From the NCBI GenBank assembly GCA_965115915.1, contig OZ220483.1, forward strand, positions 1,550,001 to 1,614,000: a stretch of 64,000 nucleotides of DNA, given 5' to 3'. The DNA is from G965115915 sp965115915 (GTDB lineage: Bacteria; Pseudomonadota; Gammaproteobacteria; Eutrophobiales; Eutrophobiaceae). The translations under genes were made by a program, and so were the position numbers. The notes under the pieces were generated by a model that was not told the origin of the DNA, did no database searches, and was given only the letters and a program-made list of their open reading frames with translations. This document shows, piece by piece, positions 26,805-38,900 of the stretch (position 1 is its first letter; every line of letters begins with the position of its first letter).

Positions 26805-26833
26805 ACTGACGTGGTCCAGTCTATTACGTCAGT
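26805..26833. other. Inverted repeat between nadA and the giant locus
   Basis: ACTGACGT (26805-26812) and ACGTCAGT (26826-26833) form a perfect 8-bp stem around a 13-base loop, in the convergent gap between nadA and the giant repeat gene. It overlaps the tandem stops TAA-TAG (26826-26821, minus strand) that end the out-of-frame repeat remnant. It may be a bidirectional transcription terminator, but there is no T-tract on either side. Confidence 0.35.
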
Positions 26834-26955
26834 GGACTGAGCATAAGCAGCGTCGTGTCCGTCACCGTCTGCTTCGTATCCCACGCGTCGCTAGCAAACG
26901 CCAACTCCGACGGGCTCACCCCCACATCCGTACTCCCACCCAAACCCGGAAACCG
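26824..26955 (-). pseudogene. Out-of-frame remnant of a terminal passenger repeat
   Basis: Downstream of the giant gene's stop the minus strand still encodes repeat-like sequence in other frames: ADVTVSGFG, then after a 4-base insertion (extra CCCA within 26935-26941 on the plus strand relative to intact copies) STDVGVSPSELAFASDAWD and TKQTVTDTT. Intact copies elsewhere read SGFAGTDVSVSSSELTFAS and so on. The remnant ends LLMLSPLT with adjacent TAA and TAG stops at 26826-26821. I infer that the ancestral gene ended here and that a deletion joining a DNTAAP module to this module, plus a small insertion, moved the stop up to 26956. Confidence 0.7.
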
Positions 26956-29900
26956 TCACATCGGCGCCGCCGTGTTGTCCGTCACCGTCACCGTGTCCGT
27001 GGCGTCACTTCCCACCGTGACACCCGCAGGCGGGCTCCTCAGCGTCACCGTCGCCGTGTAACTGCGCGGCGCGTTGTACGTGCCATCCCCGTTATTCGCA
27101 GTCTTCGGCATGAAAACCGCGTCCCCACTGGTCTCACCCGCCGCAATACTGAAACTCACCACCGCCGCGGCAAAATCCGCCGTCGGCGTACCGTCGCTCA
27201 GCATCACCTGGCCATTCACCACCGTGTCCGCCACCGCGCTCATCGTCACCGGCACCGTCAACGACTGCCCCTCGGTCACCGTGATGGTCGTACTACCCAG
27301 CGTCACCTGCGCGCTGTCGTTGTCGTTCAGCGTGCCATTCACCGTCACCTGGCTGCCCAACACATAAGCGTCACTGGAGGTAATGGTAACGGTGTAGGTC
27401 TCGTCGCCCTCGACTATGTCATCATCCACCGTATTTATTCTCGCTTCCCCTACCCTGCCACCTGCGAAATTCACCGCGGCAAGGCCGTTGATCACGGTCG
27501 CCTCGGGGTTCGTCCCTGAGCTGTTAATATCCCTCCTCATGAAACCGCTCATGCCCCGGTCGGCCAGCCTCAGTCTCACAATAAGCCTGGCTGCCACATT
27601 CTTGTCCGCGTTGACCGTCAGGAGGACCGCTTCCCCCTCGGTCACCGCCGCCGGGGCGGTAATCAAGCTCAGCGTCGGCGTGATATCGTGCGCCGTCACC
27701 GCCACATCGGCACCCACCACCCCGTCGTAGGCCCGGTCAAAACTGCTCGCCGTGTGTGTCAGTGTGGCACTGTCGTTCACCGTGTCTGTGACGTCCACCG
27801 CCGCGCTCACCGTCACCGTCTGCGCCATATCCCAGTCGCCGGTGCCAAAGGTCAGCAGCGTCCGACCGACTGTCACCTTGCTCGTGGCTCCGCCCACCGT
27901 CACCGTCACATCCCCAGCGGGCCGCGTATCGAGCACCACCGTGTAGCTGCCGGTGGCCCCCTCCATCACCGTCAGCGACTGTGGATTGACCGTCATGCCC
28001 GCTACCGCACTCGCCCTCGGCGTCGCACCGGCTTCACCAGATGCCGCACCAAAATTGCTCGTCCCCTGCGCCCCCACCGCACGTACCCGAAAACGGTAGG
28101 CCGTGCCATTGCTCAGACCGGACACCGTATGACTGCCAGTCCCCGCGCCGGACCCCCCAATCGCCGTCCACGCGCCATAGGCACCGCCACCTTCCTGCTG
28201 CTGATACTGCCAACTCCCAATCCCGCCACCAGAAACCGGCGCCACCCAGGACAACACCACCTGCGCATCCCCCGCTGTCGCACTCAAACGGGGCGGCTGA
28301 CCTGGCGTGATATCCCGCACCGTCACCCCAACAGCGGCGATCGGCACCCCATCGTAATCCGTGTCGGTGCCACCCTCCGCCGTGTGCGTCAGCAGCGCAC
28401 TTTCGTCCTCCACATCCGCATCCCCCACGGCAGTGACCGTCACCGTCTGCGCCGTGTCCCAGTTGCCGGTTCCAAAGGTCAATGCCGCACCGACCGTGAC
28501 ACCGGCGTTGTTACTACCGGGCGTGACCGTCACCGTGTCCGTCGGCCGCGTGTTCAACACCACCGTATAGCTACCGGTGGCGCCCTCCATCACCGTCAGC
28601 ATACGCTCGCTCAGCGTCACCCCGGGCCGGTTGTTGTCCGTCACCGTCACCGTCACACTGTCCGCCGTTACCACCGAGCCGTAGCCACTAACCGTATGTG
28701 TCAGCATCGCACTGTCATCCACCGCGTCCACGTCCGACCCGGCCGTCACCGTCACCGTCTGCGCCGTGTCCCAGCCACCAGCGCCGGTGCCGGTACCAAA
28801 GCGCAGCGTTGCTGGCGCGAATGTCACCTCCGCATTGTCACTGCTCGGCGTCACCGTCACCGCCGCACTCGGCTGCGTATCCAGTACCACCGTATAGCTA
28901 CCGGTGGCGCCCTCCGTCACCGTCAACGATTGCGGCGCCACCGTCACGCCGTCGGACGGAACACGGTTACTGTCGGTAACGACCACGGTTCTGGTGTCGC
29001 CCGCGCCAACGCCAACCCGGGCCGGCGGGTCCGACAGTGTCAGTGTCGCGGTGTAGCGACGCTCGGGATGGTAGACAAAGTCTCCGTAGCGTTCTCTCTT
29101 CGGAGCGAAGTCGATCGTGGCGGAGGCGGTGCGCCCGGGCAGGATGCTGAAGGTCTGCGCCGCGTTACGGAAGTCGTTCGTCGGCATACTGCCTGCCACC
29201 CCGGACAGTGTCACCGTGCCGCTGACGGCGACGCTCGCCACCACCTGGCTCAGATTCACACGCAGGCTCAGCGTCTGCCCCTCGCGGACAGAAATATCAC
29301 TGCCCGAGGACGCCAACTCTACCGTCGCGCTGTCGTTGTCATTGAGCGTGCCATCCGCCGTCGCGTCGTCACCCACCACATACGCATTGCTCCCGCCCAG
29401 CGTGTGGGTGGTCAGCGTAATGGTATAGGTCTCCGCAGCTTCAACGATGGCATCGTCAAACGTGCCGAGCGTCGCCTCCGCCGTCCGGCTTCCCGCTCCA
29501 AAATCCACATTGACCTGGGCAGTGATACTGCTGCGACCCGGATCTCCCAAGCGGTGCGCGTCCGCCGCGCTGAAGCCACTCGAACCCCGTTCCGCCAGCG
29601 TCAGGTTCAGAACCCGCGTGCCCACCACAGCAACGTTCGATGTGACCATCAGCCTGATCCTGTTGCCTTCGGTAACATCGGCAGGGTCCGTGGCCAATGT
29701 CAACACCGGCGTGGTGTCACTCACCGTAACATCGACATTCGCTATCGACAGCGCAGGCGTGTACCCGCTGGCGCCGCTCGCCGTGTGTGCCAACGACACA
29801 CTCTCGTCATCCGCATCCGCATCCGAAACCGCCACCACCGTCACGGTCCGCGCCACGTTCCAGTCACCGGTCGTGAAGATCAGTTTCCCCGGGAAGGCTA

Positions 29901-32900
29901 TCACCGTGCTACGGAGACTGTTCACCGTCACCGTCACTGCGGCATCCGGCTCCGTATCCAGTACCACCGTGTAGCTGGCTCTACCCGTCCCCTCCTTCAC
30001 TATCAGCGATTGCGGGTTCACCGTCACACCAGCCACCGCACTACCACGCGGCGTCGCAACGGCCGTGGCCGAAGCCGAACCAACATTCCCACTACCGAGC
30101 GCACCTACCGCACGTACCTGAAAACGGTACGCGCTGCCGTTGCTCAGACTCCCCACCGTGTGGCTGTCGGTATCCGCGTCAGAACCTGAAATAGCCGTCC
30201 ACGATGCATCCGCCCAGCTCGACATGTCGCTCGTACCCCGGTACTGCCAGCTCGCAATCGTCCCCCCGCTGAGCGGCTGCGTCCAGGACAGCCTCACCTC
30301 GCCGTCTCCCGACGCCGCGCCCAAACTGGCCGCCCGCCCCGGTGTCGTGTCACTGACCATCACAACCACATCAGCAACCTCCACATTCGCGTAGAAACTG
30401 TCGCGACTGGCTACCGTGTACGACAGCGTCACATAACCGTCCAGCGTGTCGGCATCCACCGCCGCACTCACCGTCACCGTCTGCGCCGTGTCCCAGCCAC
30501 CGGGAACACCCGTGCCAGTACCAAACGTCAGCACCGAGGGATTGACCCCCACATCAACAACGCTGCTCAGGGAGATCGCCGGTGTCAACTCCACCTCGTG
30601 GGTGGGCCGAACACTGAGCCGCATCGTGTAACTGCCGTCCTCCCCTCCCTCGTTCACACTCAACAGCTCACGGCTCAGCCTCACCCCCGGCCTGTCTCTG
30701 TCCGTCACCCTCACCTCAACACTGTCCGCCGTCACCACCGAACCGTAACCACTGACCGCGTGCCGCAGCGACACGCGCTCGTCCATCGCATCAGAATCCA
30801 CCTCCGCACTCACCATCACCGTCCGCGGCACATTCCAGGTACCAGAGGAAAACACCAGCGTTCCCGGAGTGACACTCACGTCGCCGCCGGCCCCGGACAC
30901 CGTCACCGTCACATCGCCGCGCTGCTGCGTGTCCAATACCACCGTGTAACTGCCCGCCGAACCCTCCGCCACCCGCAGGCTCCGCACGCTCAGCGTCACC
31001 CCCGGCGTGTCATCGTCCGTCACCCTCACCGATACACCGCGTGCCGATGTCACCGAACCGTAACCACTGACACGGTGCGTCAGCGCCACATTCTCGTCAT
31101 CCACATTCGCATCCTGCGTACCAGTCACCGTCACCGTCTGCGCCATATTCCAATTACTCCGGGTAAACACCAACTCCTCCGGACTGACCATCGCCTCGGC
31201 AGCGTTGCTGCTGCTCGGCCTTACCGTCACCATGCCAGCCGGCGTGGTATCCAGCACCACCGTGTAGCGACCGCTGGCTCCCTCCTCCACCGTCAGCGCG
31301 GTCGCGCTCACCGTCACACCGGGGGGAACCGGCGTATTGTCAACAACAAAAACGAGCACCGTGGTAGTCCTCCCGGCGCCATGGCCAACACCGCCAGGCA
31401 CAGGAGACGTCAGCGTCAGTGTCGCGGTGTAGCGGCGCTGCGCCTTATGCACGCCGTCAGGGGTGCCCGCGCCGAAACTGACATCTACGCTGGTAGCGCC
31501 CGCCGGTATGCTGAAACTCGCCGTGTCCGAAGCAAAATCGTCCCGCGGCATACCTGCCGAAAGACTTACCATGCCGCTCACGGCAACATCCGCCACAGCG
31601 CTCATCATCGCTGACAAGGTCAGCGACTGGCCCTCGGTGACTACCTCGAAGGCATTACCAACAGGGCTAGTCTCCAGCGTCACCAGCGCGCTGTCGTTAT
31701 CGTTGATCGTGCCCACCGCCTCCGCGTCTGCTCCCACCACATAGCCGGTACCTGTGCCCAGGGTAATGCTATACGTCTCCGCTCCCTCCACGACCGCATC
31801 GTCCGCCGTCGCAATCGTCACCTCCGCCGTCCTGCCGCCGTTAAAACTGCTCGTGGTCACCGTCTGCGTCAGCGCACCAGTGACATCATCCACAGTAAAC
31901 CCGCTCCCACCACGGTCCGCCAGCGTCAGGCTCACAGCCAGCGTACCCGGCACCGCCTTGTCCGAACTCACCGTCACACTGAGCGCAGCTCCCTCGCTCA
32001 CCGCGGACGGGTCCGTCGCCAGCGTCAACACCGGCGTCGTCTCCCTCACCGTCACCTCAACATCCGCTATGCTCAGCGACCCCCCATAGCCGGTCGCACC
32101 GCTCGCCGTATGCGTCAGCATCGCACTGTCCACATCCGCATCCGCATCCGCATCCGCCGTCACCGTCACGCTCTGCTCCACGTTCCAGTTGCCCGTGCCA
32201 AAGGTCAGCGGCGCTCCACTCACCACCACATCCCCCGTCGCTCCGCCAACCGAAACCGTCACATCCGCGTCAGGCTGCGTATCCAGCACCACCGTATATG
32301 TCTCGCCACCACTGTCTCCCTCCGTTACCGTCAGCGACTGCGGGTTCACACGCACGCCAGCCACCGCAACCGAACGCGGCGTCGCCTCCGCCTCCGCAGA
32401 AGCCGCACCAAAATTGCCCGTGCCCACCGCGCCTACCGCCCGAACCTGAAAACGGTAGCGGCTGCCGTTGCTCAGGCCAGTCAGCGTGTGGCGGGTCGTG
32501 CCCGCATCGGAACTCGGAACCGGCGTCCAATCACCGTAGCCACTACTGCCTTCCTGCTGACGGTACTGCCAACTCGCACGGGTGCCGCCGGACACCGGCA
32601 GACCCCACGTCAGCACCACCTGCGCGTTGCCCCCCACCGCGCTCAGGCTCGCCGCCTGACCCGGCGTCGTGTCTCTCACCGTCACCGTCACCTCGGCCAT
32701 ATCCAATGAACCCCCATAGCCGGCCGCGCCGCTCGCACTGTGCGTCAGCGTCACGCTGTCATCCAGCGTGTCCGCAGCGTCCACTGCCGCACTCACCGTC
32801 ACCGTCTGCGCCGTGGCCCAGGTGTTGCTGGCAAACGTCAGCGGCACACCAGTCACCGTCACATCCGTACCCGCAAAACCGGCCACCGTCACCGTCACCT

Positions 32901-35900
32901 CCGCGTCCGGCTCGCTGGCCAGCACCACCGTGTAGCTGCCGTCAGCCCCACCCTCGGACACCGTCAATCCGGACCCGCTCAGCCTCACACCCGCACGCGG
33001 CGCCGGGGTGTTGTCCGTCACCGTCACCGTGTCCGTGCTGTCACTCCCCACCGTGACACCCGCAGGCGGGCTTGTAAGCGTCACCGTCGCCGTGTAACTG
33101 CGCGCCGCGTTGTACTCCCCATCCCCAGTATCACGGGTCTGTGGCTCAAACGCCGCCAGGTCCAAAGTCGCACTCATCTGACCGACCGGGATAGCGAAAA
33201 GATCCGTCACCGTACTGAAATCGTCCGTCGGCACGCTGCCACTCACACCGCTCAGCGTCACATAGCCAACCACGTCCGTGTCCACCACCGCACTCAGCGT
33301 CACCGGCACCGTCAAATCCTGACCCTCGATCACCGTGATGGTCCCATTGCTCAGCGTCACCTGCGCGCTGTCGTTGTCGTTCAGCGTGCCCTCCTCCGTA
33401 TCATCGCCGCCTACCGTATAGCCCGTGCCAGCATTCAACGTGACGGTATAGGTCTCCGCCCCTTCCACAATCGCATCGTCCACCGTCGCGATCGTCACCG
33501 CCGCCGTCGTGCCACCGCCAAAATCACCCGTAGTCAGCGTCTGCGTCAGTTCATCTCCGGTGATATCATCCGAAGTGAAGCCGCTCGTGCCACGGTCTGT
33601 CAGGCTCAGGCTTACATCCAGCGTATCCGTCACCGCCTCGTTCGAACTGACCGTCACACGGATGTCAGTGCCCTCGGCCACCGCAGACAGTGCCGTCGCC
33701 AGCGTCAACTCCGGCAACGCCTCCATCGGTGTCGCACTGACTTCGGCAGAGGCCGAACCAAAATTTCTCGTACCCACCGCACCCACCGCTCGCACCTGAA
33801 AACGGTACGCGCTGTTGTTGGTCAAACCGCTTACCGTGTGGCTCATCGTGCCCGCATTGGAACTCGGAACCGCCATCCACGAACCGTAGGCATTGCTACC
33901 TGCCTGCTGACGGTATTGCCAGCTCGCACGGGTACCGCCAGACACCGGTAGACCCCACCTCAGCGTCACCTGACCATCCCCCGCATCCGCGCTCAGACTG
34001 GTCGCCGCGCCAGGCGTCGTGTCCGTCACCGTCACCGCAACGCTGTCTATGCTCAGCCCTCCCCCATAACCGGTCGCGCCACCGCTCACACTGTGCGTCA
34101 GCGTCACGCTGTCATCGTCCGTGTCACTGTCCACCGCCGCCGTCACCGTCACCATCTGCGCCGTATTCCAGTTGCCGCCACCACCCGAAGTAAAGGTCAG
34201 CGGAGAACCGCTCACCGTCACATCCCCCAGCGCCGCACTGCTCACCGTCACCGTCACATCCACGTCCGGCTCGCCGGCCAGCACCACCGTGTAGCTCCCG
34301 CCACCACTGTCCCCCTCATCCACCGTCAACGTGGTAGCACTCAGCCTCACTCCCGCCGTGTCGTTATCCTCTATCGTCACCGTCACCGTATTCGGGTCGC
34401 CGATACGCGCAATGGCCGGATAGTCGCTGCCTGTCAGCATCGCCGTAAACATCTCATCGTCCTCGACCAGGCCGTCCTCTGTCAGCGCTATGGACAGACT
34501 ACTGGACGCTTCTCCCGCCGCGAACGCGAGCGAATACCCTCCAGAGATGTAATCCACAGAGGCCTCCGCGGTACCATCCGTGGTATCAATGAAAACCGTA
34601 ATATCCTGCACCGGCGTCGGCGACGCATTCACAGCCAGCGAGACCACATCCCCTTCCGTCACCGTCGCGGTCGCAGACCCAAACGCAAATGTCGGCTGCG
34701 CCCCCAGCTTGCCGCTCACCGCGTTACTGCCCACCACCGTGTGGCCCGTCACCGCAGACAACTGGATGCTATAGCTCTCCTCCGAATCCGAGTCATCCGC
34801 CACCATAAAGTCAACGCTCGCCGTCCCATCACTGAAGCTCGCGCTGGACGGAACCGTGTCAAAATCCCCCGCCTCCGCATCGCCACTGTAGGACCAACTC
34901 AGCCCGCTCAGCGTACTCCCAAAGTCCGTGTCCGTGCTGTAAGTCGTGCCACCATCGCTCGTCGCCACCGCGCTCAGCGCCACACTCAGCGACCCTCCCT
35001 CGGTCGCTCCCTTGCTGGTCTCCGCCGTCAGACGAATACCGTCATTGTCCGTCAACGTCCCAGACAGCACCGCCGAGCCCGACGCCACCGTGTAGCCCGT
35101 CCCAGCAACCAGACTGATACGAAAGCCCTCCGCTCCCTCCACACTCGCATCATCCGTCAACCGCAGGCTCACCGTCGCCGTCTTGCCATTGTTGAAACTC
35201 GCCGTCGTCACACCGCTCAGCGTCCCGCCATTGAAATCCGCCGCCGCCGCGTCCCGATCCGTAGCAGAGGTGCTGCCCTGCACCGAAAAGGCCACAGCCA
35301 GGGTCCCGCCCACATCAATATCCGAACTCAACGACAGACTCAGACTCCCCCCTTCCGTCCCATCCGCCGTTCCAGACAGCGTCAGCTCCGGCAACGCCGC
35401 CACCGGCGTCGCACGCGCCTCCGCTGAGGCCGCTCCAACATTGGCCGTCCCCACCGACCCCACCGCACGTACCTGAAAACGGTACGCGCTGTTGTTGGTC
35501 AGGCTTTCCACCGTGTGGCGCGTCGTGGTGGAATCCGAACCGGCAATGGCCATCCACGATGCACCCGCCCAGCCCGAGGCCTCCGTCGTCGCACGGTATT
35601 GCCAACTCCCTATGTTCCCGCCAGAACCGGGCGCCGTCCACGACAGTGTCACCTGCGTGTCTCCCGCCATCGCCGTCAAGCCCGTCGGCTGGCCCGGCGT
35701 CGTGTCCGTCACCGTCACACGGACATCCGGCACATCCACCGAGGCGTAGTCGCCTCCCATGATGCTGTGCGTCAGCGTCGCGCTGTCATTATCCGCATCC
35801 GCATCCACATCCGCCGTCACCGTCACCGTCTGTACCATATCCCAGCCGCCACTGCCGCTGCTGGTGCTAAAGCTTAGCGTCGCTGGCGTGAACTCCACAT

Positions 35901-38900
35901 CCGCATTGTTACTGCTCGGCGTCACCGTCACCGCCGCACTCGGCTGGGTAGCCAACACCACCGTGTAGCTGCCCCCCGTCATATCCCCCTCAGCCACCGT
36001 CAACGTGGTCCCACTCAGTCTCACGCCCGGGCCCGACGCCGGGCTATTGTCGGTCACCCTCACCGTGTCCGTGTCGTCAACTCCCACCGTGACACCCGCA
36101 GGCGGCGTATCCAAAGTCACGGTCGCCGTGTAATCGCGCGGCGCCTGGTAATTGCCATCCCCATTAGTCGGGGTCTGCGCCGCAAAACTCGCGTCCGCAC
36201 CGGTCTCACCCGCCACAATACTGAAACGCACCGTCGCCGCGGCAAAATCCGCCGTCGGCGTACCGTCGCTCAGCGTCACCTGGCCATTCACCACCGTGTC
36301 CGCCGCCGCACTCATCGTCACCGGCACCGTCAACGATTGACCCTCGGTCACCGTGATGGTCGTACTACCCAGCGTCACCTGCGCGCTGTCGTTGTCGTTC
36401 AGCGTGCCATTCACCGTTACCTGGCTGCCCAACACATAATCGCCACGGGAGGAGGTAATGGTAACGGTGTAGGTCTCGTCACCTTCGACTACATCATCAT
36501 CAAACGTATCTATTCTCACTTCCCCTACCCTGTCACCTGCGAAATTCGCCACGGTAAAGCCGTCGAACACGGTCGCCTCGGGTTCAAACACTGCTGGCCC
36601 GTCAATATCCTTCTTCATGAAACCGCTCATGCCCCGGTCAGCCAGCCTCAGGTTCAAATGAACCGCGCCCACCACATTCTTGTCCGCATTCACCATCAGA
36701 GTCATAACACCGCCCTCGGTCACCGCCGCCGGGGCGGCAATCAGGCTCAGCGTCGGCGTGATATCGTGCGCCGTCACCACCACATCGGCACCCGCCACCC
36801 CGTCGTAGGCCCGGTCAAAACTGCTCGCCGTGTGTGTCAGTGTCGCACTGTCGTTCACCGTGTCCGTCCCGTCCTGCTCCGCGCTCACCGTCACCGTCTG
36901 CGCCGTATCCCAGTTGTCCGTGCCAAAGGTCAGTGCCGTCGGGCCAATGATTGCCACCTTGCTCGTGGCACCGCCCACCGTCACCGTCACATCCCCAGCG
37001 GGCCGCGTATCGAGCACCACCGTGTAGCTGCCGGTGGCTCCCTCTATCACCGTCAGCGACTGTGGATTGACCGTCATGCCTGCCACCGCGCTCGCCCTCG
37101 GCGTCGCACCGACTTCACCAGAAGCCGCACCAAAATTGTTCGCCCCCTGCGCTCCCACCGCACGTACCCGGAAACGGTAGGCCGTGCCATTGCTCAGACC
37201 GGACACCGTATGACTGCCAGTCCCCGCGCCAGAACCCCCAATCGCCGTCCATGCGCCATAGGCACCGCCATCTTCCTGCTGCTGATACTGCCAACTCCCA
37301 ATCCCGCCACCAGAAACCGGCGCCACCCAGGACAACACCACCTGCGCATCCCCCGCTGTCGCACTCAAACGGGGCGGCTGACCCGGCGTGATATCCCGCA
37401 CCGTCACCCCAACAGCGGCGATCGGTACCCCATCGTAGTCCGTGTCGGTGCCACCCACCGCCGTGTGCGTCAGCAGCGCGCTTTCGTCCTCCACATCCGC
37501 ATCCCCCACGGCAGTGACCATCACCGTCTGCGCCGTGTCCCAGTTGTCGGTTCCAAAGGTCAATGCCGCACCGACCGTGACACCGGCGTTGTTACTACCG
37601 GGCGTGACCGTCACCGTGTCCGTCGGCCGCGTGTTCAACACCACCGTATAGCTACCGGTGGCGCCCTCCATCACCGTCAGCATCCGCTCGCTCAGCGTCA
37701 CCCCGGGCCGGTTGTTGTCCGTCACCGTCACCGTCACACTGTCCGCCGTTGCCACCGAGCCGTAGCCACTAACCGTATGTGTCAGCATCGCACGGTCATC
37801 CACCGCGTCCACATCCGACCCGGCCGTCACCGTCACCGTCTGCGCCGTGTCCCAGCCACCGGCGCCGGTACTCGTAGCAAAGCTCAGCGTTGCTGGCGCG
37901 AATGTCACCTCCGCATTGTCACTGCTCGGCGTCACCGTCACCGCCGCACTCGGCTGCGTATCCAGTACCACCGTATAGCTACCGGTGGCGCCCTCTGTCA
38001 CCGTCAACGATTGCGGCTCCACCGTCACGCCGTCGGACGGCGCAGCGGTATTGTCGGTAACTCTTACGCCTCTGGTGTTGCCCGTACCAAGGCTAACCCG
38101 GTCCGGCAGCGGATCTGTCAGCGTCAGTGTCGCGGTGTAGCGACGAACGGGATGGTAGACACCGTCTCCCCGGAAGGTCTTCGGAGCGAAACCGATATTG
38201 TCAGAGGTGGTGGAGCCGGCCGAGATCGTGAACGTCAGCCTCGAACGAAGGAAGTCGTTCGTCGGTATACTGCCCGCCACCCCGGACAGGGTCACCGTAC
38301 CGCTGACGTCTCGGCTCACTGGCTGGCTCGACCTTACCTGAAAAGGGAACAGATTCTGCCCCTCGCGGACAGAAATATCACTGCCCGAGGACGCCAACTC
38401 TACCGTCGCGCTGTCGTTGTCATTGAGCGTGCCATCCGCCGTCGCATCGTCACCCACCACATACGCATTGCTCCCGCCCACGGTGTCAGCGGTCAACGTA
38501 ATGGTGTAGGTCTCCGCAGCTTCAACGATGGCATCGTCAAACGTGCCGAGCGGCGCCTCCGCCGTCCGGCTTCCCGATCCAAAATCCACAGTAACCCGCC
38601 TACTGACACTATTGATATTCGAACTCCCGGAAGAATCCATGTCCGCCGCGCTAAAGCCACTCGAACCCCGGTCCGCCAACGTCAGGTTCAGAACCCGCGT
38701 GCCCACCACAGCAACGTCCGATGTGACCGTCAGTCTGATCACGTTACCTTCCGTAACATCGGCAGGGTCCGTGGCCAATGTCAACACCGGCGTGGTGTCA
38801 CTCACCGTAACGCCGACATCCGCTATCGACAGCGCAGACGTGTACCCGCTGGCGCCGCTCGCCGTGTGTGTCAACGACACACTCTCGTCATCCGCATCCG

